A DNA stretch of 15,518 bases from M55B175 sp964635265 (GCA_964635265.1 CAZWNV010000061.1:1-15518), one strand, 5' to 3'; positions 6,461 through 14,451 are shown, numbered from the stretch's first letter. The notes: generated from the sequence alone by a model not told the origin. Program-made: numbers and translations.

Positions 6461-7762
6461 ATGGATCCCGAAGTTGCAAGCCTGGAACCTTTTGAGATCG
6501 CATCCATACGGCCGCCGACGGAAAACCGGAGCCTGGCCTTTCGGATGAACAGAAACTGCTACTGGAACCGCTGCGCTTTCTGCCCGGTATATAAGTTCAC
6601 ATCCCGGTTTTCCCGCAGGTCTGTTGAAGAGGTCAGCGAGGACGTCCGCCGGGCGGCCCGGATAAACAGGCTGCTGGAGCCTTCCGGGTTCGCGGGGGCT
6701 TTGGGAGCCGGTCCGGATTACAAAAGCCTGTACAAGAGAGCCCTGCAGCTGATCCATCAGTTGCCGCCGCAAACCCGGGAGGAGGCCGGTCGATCCGCAG
6801 AAACCGCGGTAGATCCCGCCGTAGCAGAAGACCCCGTGCTTTCCTGGTTCCTGCAATGGATCAACGAGAGCCCGAGCGTTGTCGATAATATCAACCATCT
6901 GCTCTCCTGGCGGCTGGCAGGCGGGGAAACCTGTTTTTTGGGCGATGCCGACGGTCTGATCGTTCGCCCGGATTTTTTTGCCGCAGTCGCCGCGGAAATC
7001 CGCAGTCTGTTTCCAACCATCAGCCGGTTCACCATATACGGACGGACCGCCACGGCTGCGCGAAGGAAAAACGCTGACGAGCTTGCCGCGTTTTCCGGCG
7101 CAGGCCTGGACCGCGTGCACTTCGGGCTTGAAAGCGGCTGCGACGAGGTCCTGGAGTTTGTCCGCAAAGGCGAAACCCGCCAGGATCACCTCAAGGGATG
7201 CCTGAAAACAAAAGAAGCCGGCATCTCCTGCTCTGTTTATGTTATGCCCGGGCTCGGGGGAAAGCAATGGTCCGCGGCGCACGCCAGGGACACCGCTGCG
7301 CTGCTCTCGGAAATCGCGCCCGATTATATCCGTTTGCGTACCCTCGAGATTTTTCCGCAGACCCCCCTTGCCAAGGCACGGGACAGGGGAGCGTTCACGG
7401 AACTGGAAGAGGAGGAGGTGGTTCGGGAAATCAAGAGCCTGGTGGACAACATTGACGCGGAAGCGATGCTCCTGAGCGATTCGGCCGCCAACCTGCTCGA
7501 TATCAGCGGTCGGCTGCCGCAGGATCGTGAAAAAATGCAGAATACAATAGAGAATTACCTGGCCCTTTCGGAACGTGAGAAGGCGCTTTTCAGCCTGCGT
7601 GCGCGGATCCGGGCTTTTGAGGGGCAGTACGGCGGCCTTTCGGAAGAATTGCACCAGGAACTCTCCGCATGGATCACGGACGGCGCGCTGGATGTTTCGA
7701 AAATCCCGACCGATGAAGCCCGGGCCCTTACCAGGCGGATTCGCGCCCGTCTGATGCCCTGA
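6461..7762 (+). CDS. Radical SAM protein
   Basis: This is a 433-residue radical SAM enzyme. The cluster motif is C33-YWNR-C38-AF-C41, i.e. Cx4Cx2C, in the context NCYWNRCAFCPVYKF...FSRRSVEEV. That context is seen in a poorly characterised subgroup related to HemN-like proteins and differs from the canonical Cx3Cx2C. After a non-conserved insert of about 90 residues, the barrel resumes with FLGDADGL (159-166), IYGRT (192-196), HFGLESGCDEVLEFVRKG (220-237) and VMPGLGG (261-267), all typical of radical SAM barrels. It would hold a [4Fe-4S] cluster and generate a 5'-deoxyadenosyl radical in the cytoplasm; substrate unknown. ATG 6461 follows a GGGGG-type ribosome binding site. It lies 123 bp upstream of the activase fusion in the same direction, but the latter has its own promoter. 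Confidence 0.87.
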   Translation: MDPEVASLEPFEIASIRPPTENRSLAFRMNRNCYWNRCAFCPVYKFTSRFSRRSVEEVSEDVRRAARINRLLEPSGFAGALGAGPDYKSLYKRALQLIHQLPPQTREEAGRSAETAVDPAVAEDPVLSWFLQWINESPSVVDNINHLLSWRLAGGETCFLGDADGLIVRPDFFAAVAAEIRSLFPTISRFTIYGRTATAARRKNADELAAFSGAGLDRVHFGLESGCDEVLEFVRKGETRQDHLKGCLKTKEAGISCSVYVMPGLGGKQWSAAHARDTAALLSEIAPDYIRLRTLEIFPQTPLAKARDRGAFTELEEEEVVREIKSLVDNIDAEAMLLSDSAANLLDISGRLPQDREKMQNTIENYLALSEREKALFSLRARIRAFEGQYGGLSEELHQELSAWITDGALDVSKIPTDEARALTRRIRARLMP

Positions 7763-7805
7763 TCGGTTTACCGGCTGCCCCCTGATGTCATCCGGCAACC
7801 AAAAA

Positions 7806-7853
7806 ATACCATATATAGTGTTTTGCTTTGCGGTTGTTTGGAAGCTATGGTAT
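7806..7853. repeat. Inverted repeat ATACCATA...TATGGTAT overlapping the activase promoter
   Basis: ATACCATA at 7806-7813 is the exact reverse complement of TATGGTAT at 7846-7853. The centre-to-centre distance is 40 bp, about four helical turns. The right arm overlaps the extended -10 element and the left arm lies upstream of the -35. The geometry would suit a dimeric or looping repressor, but no regulator gene is nearby and an 8-bp repeat in AT-rich promoter DNA can be chance. Confidence 0.3.
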
Positions 7854-7856
7854 AAA
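7828..7856 (+). promoter_or_regulatory. Extended -10 promoter for the activase fusion
   Basis: TTGCGG at 7828-7833 is followed after 17 bp by TATAAA at 7851-7856. TGG directly before it forms an extended -10 (TGGTATAAA). The ATG at 7886 is 29 nt downstream, with AAGGAA at 7870-7875 as ribosome binding site. This suggests the large gene is transcribed independently of the radical SAM gene. Confidence 0.5.
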
Positions 7857-7885
7857 ACAGATTTCGCGCAAGGAATGGAACGGCC

Positions 7886-10800
7886 ATGACGACCCAAGAA
7901 AACAATGCCTCCATAAACGTGCTGGGCATATGCCTGGGGGCCTCGAGCGTGTCTGTGGTCCAGATCCAGGGACCCGTAGATGGCGCAGCCTTACGGGATT
8001 TGTCCGGTAATTCCGATATTCATTCAGAAATCCGGGTGGAAGGCCGCGCTGTTTATCCCCACGGCGGAAACCCCCGGGACAGGCTGTTCGAGGTCCTCGA
8101 AGAGATGGATGTCAGCCGCTTCGACCGCGTGGTGGCCACCGGGCGAAGATTTCGGCATTTTGTGGATCTGACCTCCATATCCGAGCCGGAGGCCGTGGAA
8201 TACGCGTACCAGTATGTAAAGCCCGCCGGTATTGCGGTGCCGGCCATTGTTTCCGCAGGCGGCGAGACCTTCATGGTATATATGTTAAGCCGTTATGGCC
8301 GGATCTCCAATGTGATGACCGGCAACAAATGCGCTTCGGGGACCGGCGAATTCTTCATGCAGCAGCTGCGCCGGATGGGGGTAACCCTGGAGGACGCGGC
8401 AAAATGGTCCGCCGAGATAGAGCCGTATGCTGTATCCGGACGCTGTTCGGTTTTTTGCAAGTCCGACTGCACGCACGCCATTAACAAGGGAATCCCGCGC
8501 TCCCGGGTGACAGCCGGACTCTGTCGGATGATGGCCAACAAGATTCTGGAGCTGCTAAAAAAGGTGGAGCGCAGAAACATCATGATTGTCGGCGGCTGCA
8601 GCCGGAACCAGATGATGATCGGGTATTTGCAGCAGAAAATTCCCGGCCTCATTGTGCCGGAGCTGGCCCCCTGTTTTGAGGCACTGGGCGCCGCGCTGTG
8701 GGCCCTCAGCCATGAAACCAGGGCCTGCCCGGATCTGGAAAACCTGTTCCATCCCGATGCCGCCTCTTTTGATACCCTGCCTCCCCTGGAGCAGTTCCGC
8801 GAACAGGTGGTGTTCAAATCCATGAACAAAAAGAGCGTCCAGGCCGGGGATGTCTGCATTCTGGGCCTGGACGTGGGCTCCACAACCACCAAGGCGGTGC
8901 TTCTCAGAAAATCCGACAATGCCATGCTGGCCTCTATCTACCGGCTCACGGAAGGAGACCCCGTTGGTGCTTCGAGGCGATGCTATGCAAGCATTCTGGA
9001 ACAGGTGAAAGACCGGACCGATCCGCAGCAGATCCGCATCGAAGGATTGGGAATCTGTGGCTCCGGCCGCCAGATCGCAGGCCTGCATGCGCTGACAAAG
9101 GGCATCATCAATGAGATAATTGCCCATGCCGCGGCTGCGGTGCATTTCGACCCGGAGGTGGACACCCTGTTTGAAATCGGGGGCCAGGATGCCAAGTATA
9201 CCTATATCACGGCCGGTGTTCCCTCGGATTACGCCATGAATGAAGCCTGCTCCGCCGGTACCGGCTCTTTTCTGGAGGAGTCCGCCTATGAAACCCTCGG
9301 CATATCCGTGGAAAATATCGCGGACGTGGCCGTCCAGGGCGAAAACCCGCCGAATTTCAACGATCAGTGCGCCGCGTTTATCGCCTCGGACATCAAAACC
9401 GCCATCCATGAAGGCATTGCCTCCAATGACATTGTTGCGGGGCTGGTCTATTCCATATGCATGAACTATACAAACCGGGTCAAGGGCAACCGACCGGTGG
9501 GAGAGAAGGTCTTCATGCAGGGCGGTGTCTGCTACAACCATGCCGTCCCGCTTGCCATGGCAGCACTTTCCGGAAAGCCCATCATCGTGCCGCCCGAGCC
9601 CGGCCTGATGGGGGCTTACGGTGTAGCCCTGGAAATCAGGAAACGGCTGGATATGGGCCTGTTGCAAAAGCAGGTGTTTGACCTGGCGGAGCTTGCGGAT
9701 CGGGAGGTGGTTTACCACAAGCCATTTATCTGCAAGGGGGGCAAGGAAAAGTGTGATCGGGGCTGCGAGATTAATGTCATTGAAATCAACGGCAAAAAAT
9801 ACCCCTTTGGCGGCGCCTGCAACCGCTACTACAACCTGCGCTTCAATCTTTCCTATGATGTAACCAAACTGGATCTTGTAAGGCTCCGGGAACAGTTGAT
9901 TTTCCACACCTACGCCGCACCGGCGCCGGCCGCGCCCCCGAAAGGACGGGTGGGGATCAACAAGAGCTTTCTGGTAAACACCTATTACCCCTTGTACTCC
10001 GCTTTTTTTTCGGCGATGGGGTTTTCGCCGGTGCTGCCGGAGAAGCCTGACACCGAGGGCATCGATCAGAGAAACGCCGCCTTCTGCCATCCAGCCGAAC
10101 TGGCACACGGCTTTTTCCGCACACTTTTAAAAAGCGATCCGCCCCCGGATTACCTGTTTTTGCCCCATATACGGGCGGTTCCGGTGGAAAAGGGCTATCC
10201 CGTCTCCCAGGTTTGCCCCTTTGTCCAGGGCGAGCCATTCTACCTGCAGACCACGTTCAAGCAGGAGATCGAGGCCTTACGGCAGAAGGGGACAAAGGTG
10301 CTGATGCCGTTTATCGACATGACGCAGGGCCTGGAAGCGGCAAAAGCCCCCCTTCTCGACGTGGCCCGGCAGATGGGAGTGGAGCGGGAGACGGCCGAGG
10401 CTGCATTCGCAAAGGCGATACAGCGACAGAATCAGTGCCATGCCCGAATGAAGGAAATCGGGAGAACGGCCCTTGCCGAGCTTGAGGCGAATCCGGAGCA
10501 AATGGGGGTTGTGATTTTCAGCCGCCCCTATAACGGAATGGTGGAGGAAGCGCATATGGGCATCCCCCATAAACTGGCCTCCAGAGGGGTCCGGGTCATT
10601 CCCATGGACTTTCTGCCCATAGAAGAGGAGCCGGTCAAGGACCACATGTACTGGGGCATGGGACAGTTGATCCTGAAGGCTGCGCACTTTGTCAAACGCC
10701 ACGGCCAGCTTTTCGGCACCTATATCACCAATTTTTCCTGCGGTCCGGACTCTTTTGTGATCGGTTATTTCCGAAGCATCATGGGGAGAAAACCCTCGCT

Positions 10801-12286
10801 TACCCTGGAGCTGGACAGCCATACGGCGGATGCGGGCATCGAGACACGGATCGAGGCCTTTTTGGATATTGTTGCCCAGTACAGACAATTGATCAGCAGA
10901 CAGCAGCATCCGGCCGGGAAAGCCGGTGAATTCAGGCGGGCCGAGACTTTTCTGGAAAAGGGGGCGGGAAGGGTGCGCACCTCTGACGACCAAGTCCTGC
11001 CCATCAAGGATCCGCGGGTCACATTTCTGATTCCCTCCATGGGACGGATTTCAACAGAGGCCATTTCAGCGGTATTCCGCGATGCGGGCTACCACGTGGC
11101 TCCCCACCCGCCTGCCGATGAGACCGTACTGAAGCTGGGCCGGGCCAATACGTCCTGCAAGGAATGCCTGCCGCTTATCCTGACCACCGGCACGCTGCTC
11201 AACTATGTCTACAATCACAAAAAACCCGGGGAGGTGGTTGTCTACTTCATGCCCTCGGCCTCCGGCCCCTGCCGCTTCGGCCAATACAATGTCTTTATGC
11301 GCGATCTCATCGAGCGTCTGGAGATTCCGAACGTGGCGATATTTACCCTGACCTCGGACAACACCTATTTCGGCCTGGGCGATGATTTTAATTACTACAA
11401 GGCCTGGTGGTCCATCGTAATCTCCGATGCCATGGAGGATATCCGTTCCATGCTGCTTGCCAACGCCCGGGATCCGGGCCAGGCCATGGAGGTCTTCAAC
11501 AGGCAGTGGCAGTGCATTTTGCATGCCCTGCAGAAGGGCGGTTTTGACGACATGACCCGCCAGCTGGAGCACAGCATGAAGCAGTTGTCCAGCCTGCCCC
11601 TGCTGCGGCCGGTCCATGAGGTGCCCACCATATTATTGACCGGAGAGATTTTTGTCCGCAGGGATGCACTGTCCCGCCAGTACCTGACCGAGCGCCTGGC
11701 GGAAAACGGATTCGCCGTGATCTGTTCACCTGTATCAGAGTGGATCCGCTATTCCGATTACATGATAGACGTGGACGGTCACTGGCAGCATATGGGGGTC
11801 GGCGAAAAGCTCAAGTTCCACCTGCGCCAGAAATTCATGAATCATTATGAAAGGCGGTTGATGGAAATTTTTGCCGGATCCGGCCTGATTGCCGCCCATC
11901 CGGCGCCGCTTGACAGGGTCATGGATAATGCGAGGCCCTATATTTCGGATAAACTGGGAGGCGAGGCGATTTTAACCATCGGTTCCTCCCTGACGGAAGT
12001 TGCCTCGGATGTATGCGGCGTTATCGCCATCGGCCCCTTCGGCTGCATGCCCAACAGGCTCTCCGAGTCCATCCTGAACGAAATCATGAACAGCCGCGAC
12101 AAGCTGCATACGCTGTCGGCCGACGGCGGACTCCGTGCCGTGCTTTCCGATTTCGACGATCTGCCGTTTCTGGCGATTGAAAGCGACGGTTCGCCTTTCC
12201 CGCAGCTGATCAACGCCAAGCTGGAGGCATTCTGTCAGCAGGCGGAGCGGCTGCACAGGCGGATGGTAAACCGGCTCTACAACTGA
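7886..12286 (+). CDS. Fused acyl-CoA dehydratase activase (two BadF/HgdC-type ASKHA domains) with HgdB/DUF2229-like C-terminal half
   Basis: The protein has 1466 residues. ASKHA domain 1 (about 10-275) has NKCASGTGEFF with C149, and RCSVFCKSDC with C187, C191 and C195. However, its phosphate-1 position is C16 instead of Asp, and GGET (125-128) replaces GGQD. ASKHA domain 2 (about 325-580) is canonical: D329-VGSTTTK, GGQD 432-435, NEAC455SAGTGSF and NDQC495AAF. C455 and C495 correspond to the two cysteines that, in the HgdC homodimer, bind one bridging [4Fe-4S]. A linker carries C616, C623, C627 and C645. The rest resembles DUF2229 and HgdB, with C734, C777, C952 (FSCGPDS), C1091-KE-C1094 and SGPC1129RFGQY. 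HgdC-type activators use ATP to inject low-potential electrons into 2-hydroxyacyl-CoA dehydratases, benzoyl-CoA reductases or double-cubane proteins. Here both parts are in one chain. It is cytoplasmic; the substrate is unknown. Confidence 0.88.
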   Translation: MTTQENNASINVLGICLGASSVSVVQIQGPVDGAALRDLSGNSDIHSEIRVEGRAVYPHGGNPRDRLFEVLEEMDVSRFDRVVATGRRFRHFVDLTSISEPEAVEYAYQYVKPAGIAVPAIVSAGGETFMVYMLSRYGRISNVMTGNKCASGTGEFFMQQLRRMGVTLEDAAKWSAEIEPYAVSGRCSVFCKSDCTHAINKGIPRSRVTAGLCRMMANKILELLKKVERRNIMIVGGCSRNQMMIGYLQQKIPGLIVPELAPCFEALGAALWALSHETRACPDLENLFHPDAASFDTLPPLEQFREQVVFKSMNKKSVQAGDVCILGLDVGSTTTKAVLLRKSDNAMLASIYRLTEGDPVGASRRCYASILEQVKDRTDPQQIRIEGLGICGSGRQIAGLHALTKGIINEIIAHAAAAVHFDPEVDTLFEIGGQDAKYTYITAGVPSDYAMNEACSAGTGSFLEESAYETLGISVENIADVAVQGENPPNFNDQCAAFIASDIKTAIHEGIASNDIVAGLVYSICMNYTNRVKGNRPVGEKVFMQGGVCYNHAVPLAMAALSGKPIIVPPEPGLMGAYGVALEIRKRLDMGLLQKQVFDLAELADREVVYHKPFICKGGKEKCDRGCEINVIEINGKKYPFGGACNRYYNLRFNLSYDVTKLDLVRLREQLIFHTYAAPAPAAPPKGRVGINKSFLVNTYYPLYSAFFSAMGFSPVLPEKPDTEGIDQRNAAFCHPAELAHGFFRTLLKSDPPPDYLFLPHIRAVPVEKGYPVSQVCPFVQGEPFYLQTTFKQEIEALRQKGTKVLMPFIDMTQGLEAAKAPLLDVARQMGVERETAEAAFAKAIQRQNQCHARMKEIGRTALAELEANPEQMGVVIFSRPYNGMVEEAHMGIPHKLASRGVRVIPMDFLPIEEEPVKDHMYWGMGQLILKAAHFVKRHGQLFGTYITNFSCGPDSFVIGYFRSIMGRKPSLTLELDSHTADAGIETRIEAFLDIVAQYRQLISRQQHPAGKAGEFRRAETFLEKGAGRVRTSDDQVLPIKDPRVTFLIPSMGRISTEAISAVFRDAGYHVAPHPPADETVLKLGRANTSCKECLPLILTTGTLLNYVYNHKKPGEVVVYFMPSASGPCRFGQYNVFMRDLIERLEIPNVAIFTLTSDNTYFGLGDDFNYYKAWWSIVISDAMEDIRSMLLANARDPGQAMEVFNRQWQCILHALQKGGFDDMTRQLEHSMKQLSSLPLLRPVHEVPTILLTGEIFVRRDALSRQYLTERLAENGFAVICSPVSEWIRYSDYMIDVDGHWQHMGVGEKLKFHLRQKFMNHYERRLMEIFAGSGLIAAHPAPLDRVMDNARPYISDKLGGEAILTIGSSLTEVASDVCGVIAIGPFGCMPNRLSESILNEIMNSRDKLHTLSADGGLRAVLSDFDDLPFLAIESDGSPFPQLINAKLEAFCQQAERLHRRMVNRLYN

Positions 12287-12297
12287 GTCTCCTGCGG

Positions 12298-12534
12298 TTA
12301 TCGCGCCTTGATTTCGCCCTTGAGAATCTGTTTCAGGCCCGTGAGGGTGCCTTTCCATACAGCGTCCTCGCCGGCCATGAGAGCGACGATCACATCGTTT
12401 TCCACGCTTACTTCCAGCACGATCTCTTCGTCGCCTATGGTAAAGACCGCTTCTCCCCAGCGCTCTGCCGGAAAATTGGTGGCTTCACAGTCATAATCGG
12501 TACGCAGCTCTCCTGTCATGCGGATCTCGCTCAT
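12298..12534 (-). CDS. Small protein of unknown function, 78 residues
   Basis: ATG 12534 has AAGGAG at correct spacing. The 78-residue acidic product has no signal peptide, no membrane segment and a single Cys (C16). It appears mostly beta-stranded: IRMTGELRTDYDCEATNF, AVFTIGDEEIVLEVSVEND, then VIVALMAGEDAVWKGTL. I do not recognise the family. It lies 43 bp behind the SagB-like gene on the same strand, so the two are probably cotranscribed. It ends 11 bp from the convergent activase gene, with no terminator visible between them. Confidence 0.75.
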   Translation of the reverse strand: MSEIRMTGELRTDYDCEATNFPAERWGEAVFTIGDEEIVLEVSVENDVIVALMAGEDAVWKGTLTGLKQILKGEIKAR

Positions 12535-12577
12535 GGGATGCTCCTTGTCCTTATGCGTTCAGGGTTTTCGCCTCGGG

Positions 12578-13306
12578 TCAGCTTCCGGCAGGATGGCCGA
12601 TACAGAGAATATAGAGAGGCTCCTCGCCTTCGGCCAGTTCCATCAGGCGGATGATCTCCCCGTTTTGGAAGGCGCCGATGGGAACTCCTGCCAGATCAAG
12701 AGAGACGGCCTGCAAAAGGGCGTTCTGGGCCGCATGGCCGGCCTCCATATAGACGTAGGATACCCCCCGCCTGCCGTATTTTGCCGTAGTGCGCTCCACC
12801 ACGCCGGTTATTACAATCGCAGCAGGGGCTTCCCGGATGGCGGACTGGGACAGGCCGGCCCGGCACAGGGCTTCGCTGAGATTCCCGGCTTTTCTGCGGG
12901 CAAGCTCGTGCTCCGCAGGGCGGTAATGGTAGAGACCAGGCTCCAGGTTTTCGACCTTGGATGCCACCAGGTACATTTCCAGGGGATAGAGAGCTCCTGC
13001 AGAAGGGGCTGTCCGCAGGCCGCGGGGGCTTGTAATGCCCTGGGCTGCCCACAGGAGCTGGGCTGCCTGCTCGAGCCCAAGGGCCTTTTCACTGTATCGG
13101 CGCCTGGAGCGCCGGTTCTCCAGGCAGTGTTCCAGGGACGTCTCGCTTTCTGTATCCGGTGCGGGAAGGGAGATGACGGAGTTTTCGGGTTTTTTCTGCA
13201 TGGCGTGCCCCCTGGTTTTTATCTGGCCCGTCAGTCGGAGCCCGGTCAGAAAAATCAGGACAAGGCCTGCTGCGGCTATCGTTTTGACTGTGCAGGATTT
13301 TATCAT
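12578..13306 (-). CDS. SagB/ThcOx-type nitroreductase-fold oxidoreductase with N-terminal membrane segment
   Basis: With the start at 13306 the protein has 242 residues. Residues 7-26 form a hydrophobic segment (VKTIAAAGLVLIFLTGLRLT) after two positive charges, suggesting a signal anchor or uncleaved signal peptide. The SagB-type signature follows: RRSRR (65-69), QLLWAAQGIT (83-92), RTAPSAGALYPLE (98-110), ERTTAKYGRRG (171-181), EAGHAAQN (188-195) and GAFQ (211-214). Such proteins bind FMN; the best-known members oxidise azoline rings in peptide toxins, but many stand alone, and no cyclodehydratase or precursor peptide is seen here. Alternative starts are an ATG at 13342, excluded by the promoter position, and an ATG at 13201 with an AGGGGG-type ribosome binding site, giving a soluble 207-residue form. 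The anchor is in frame and intact, so I favour 13306. Confidence 0.85.
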   Translation of the reverse strand: MIKSCTVKTIAAAGLVLIFLTGLRLTGQIKTRGHAMQKKPENSVISLPAPDTESETSLEHCLENRRSRRRYSEKALGLEQAAQLLWAAQGITSPRGLRTAPSAGALYPLEMYLVASKVENLEPGLYHYRPAEHELARRKAGNLSEALCRAGLSQSAIREAPAAIVITGVVERTTAKYGRRGVSYVYMEAGHAAQNALLQAVSLDLAGVPIGAFQNGEIIRLMELAEGEEPLYILCIGHPAGS

Positions 13307-13313
13307 AAAATCA

Positions 13314-13342
13314 TCTATACCAGATTCCGGGCATGCCGTCAA
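13314..13342 (-). promoter_or_regulatory. Promoter for the SagB-like gene, predicting a near-leaderless mRNA
   Basis: On the minus strand, TTGACG (13342-13337) is followed after exactly 17 bp by TATAGA (13319-13314), preceded by TGG as an extended -10. The predicted transcript start falls at about 13307, next to the A of ATG 13306. That ATG has no Shine-Dalgarno. Either the message is leaderless or translation begins at the downstream ATG 13201. Confidence 0.5.
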
Positions 13343-13378
13343 AACCTGGAATTGCAGGAAACAGAGGCTATATTTTCC

Positions 13379-13408
13379 TTGACAGGGGTTTTGGCGGATG
13401 GGTAATTA
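13379..13408 (+). promoter_or_regulatory. Promoter for birA and the carboxylase gene
   Basis: TTGACA at 13379-13384 is followed after 18 bp by TAATTA at 13403-13408, 58 nt before ATG 13466. A 7-bp inverted repeat, CGGATGG (13395-13401) and CCATCCG (13433-13439), flanks the predicted transcript start and could be an operator or a hairpin. The match is moderate. Confidence 0.4.
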
Positions 13409-13465
13409 TGGCAATTTTGCATCTGAAAGCCGCCATCCGATCAATTCCCCGGGAGTTTTTCGTCC

Positions 13466-14425
13466 ATGACAAACAGCATCAATCCAGCCCGATATCGGAT
13501 TCTTTTATGGGAAGGCGATCCGCAGGAAGTTGTGGCAGCGCGACTGGATCCACAGTCCCTGGCTGATCTCCACCCCCTGTGGAAACAGGACCTGGAAAAA
13601 TTCGGGCCGTGGCAGCGGATCGGTCGGGCAGCAGCCGAAGATACCGGACTCGGGGGCGGCCTTTGGCAGGCCGGCTGCGACGCCGACAGCCCCGGGATCA
13701 TTATCTGCGGACCCTGCAATTCGGCAATGGATGCAGCCTGGCAGCTATGCCGCAAGGCAGCCCTGCATCCGTGGGACTGCCTGCTGGCGGTATCCCAGCG
13801 GGCGGGCCGGGGCCAGCACAACAGGACTTGGTTCTCGCCTGTCGGAAATCTCTATGCGGCCTGGCGCTGGCCGGACGCGGATGCGCCTGCCGGTCCGGAG
13901 TGGCAGGGGCTGCTGCCGCTGGTCGCCGGGGAGCTGCTTGCCGGATACCTGTCTGAACAATACGGGCGCTCCGTCAGGATCAAGTGGCCGAATGATATTC
14001 TCGTGGAAGGCCGCAAAATCGGCGGAATCCTGCTGGAGCAGCAGCGGGGGAAATTCGTGACAGGAATCGGGCTGAACCTGGCCGTCCATCCCGAAGATCA
14101 TATGCTGCGGGCGGATTTTTCCCCGCCGGCCACAAGCTTCGGCAGTGAAGGCCTGCAAGCCGGTCCGCTCTCATTCTGGACGGATTTTGCAGCCCGGGCC
14201 AGGCAAACATTTTACCGGACTCTCGAGTGTTTTACCCCGGAGCAATGGGCGCAGGTCTTCCAAAGCCGCATGGCCTGGCTCGGCGAGCGCGTACGGGTGC
14301 AGGAAGGCCGCGGGGAATGCTATTGCGCCACCATTATGGGAGTCGCATCAGACGGCGCGCTTATGCTCCAGCGCGGCGGCACCACCCACAGAATCTATAC
14401 GGGAAGCATCATTGCCGCAGGGTAA
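13466..14425 (+). CDS. birA: Biotin--[biotin carboxyl carrier protein] ligase
   Basis: The 319-residue protein carries the biotin protein ligase core: CNSAMDAAW (84-92), SQRAGRGQHNRTW (110-122), NLYAAWRWP (128-136), KWPNDILVEGRKIGGILLE (173-191, with K184 as the catalytic-lysine candidate) and GIGLNL (200-205). A C-terminal BPL_C beta domain spans about 272-317. The enzyme makes biotinyl-5'-AMP from biotin and ATP, then transfers biotin to a carrier lysine. The first 75 or so residues are not a winged helix, so a BirA-type repressor role is not expected; they look like a family-specific extension. The flexible loop reads GRGQHNR where E. coli has GRGRRGR. ATG 13466 has GGGAG about 10 nt upstream. 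It lies 26 bp ahead of a biotin carboxylase gene, probably in one operon, which fits its substrate. Confidence 0.9.
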   Translation: MTNSINPARYRILLWEGDPQEVVAARLDPQSLADLHPLWKQDLEKFGPWQRIGRAAAEDTGLGGGLWQAGCDADSPGIIICGPCNSAMDAAWQLCRKAALHPWDCLLAVSQRAGRGQHNRTWFSPVGNLYAAWRWPDADAPAGPEWQGLLPLVAGELLAGYLSEQYGRSVRIKWPNDILVEGRKIGGILLEQQRGKFVTGIGLNLAVHPEDHMLRADFSPPATSFGSEGLQAGPLSFWTDFAARARQTFYRTLECFTPEQWAQVFQSRMAWLGERVRVQEGRGECYCATIMGVASDGALMLQRGGTTHRIYTGSIIAAG

Positions 14426-14451
14426 TACCAACAGGAAAAGGAAAGCCGTAC

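Noticed and set aside
6344..7897. 517-residue open frame antisense to the radical SAM gene
   Set aside because: It mirrors the coding strand of a protein with clear radical SAM motifs, is rich in Gly/Arg/Pro/Gln, has no family features, and is explained by GC-rich codon use.
8555..10108. 517-residue open frame antisense to the activase fusion
   Set aside because: It lies wholly inside the strongly supported activase gene, shows no recognisable domain, and has the composition of an antisense reading.
12518..13405. 295-residue plus-strand frame over the SagB-like gene
   Set aside because: The minus strand carries the diagnostic SagB motifs; this frame is its reverse reading.
13886..14425. BirA as a transcriptional repressor of the operon
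   Set aside because: No winged-helix N-terminus is visible, so only the ligase function is supported.
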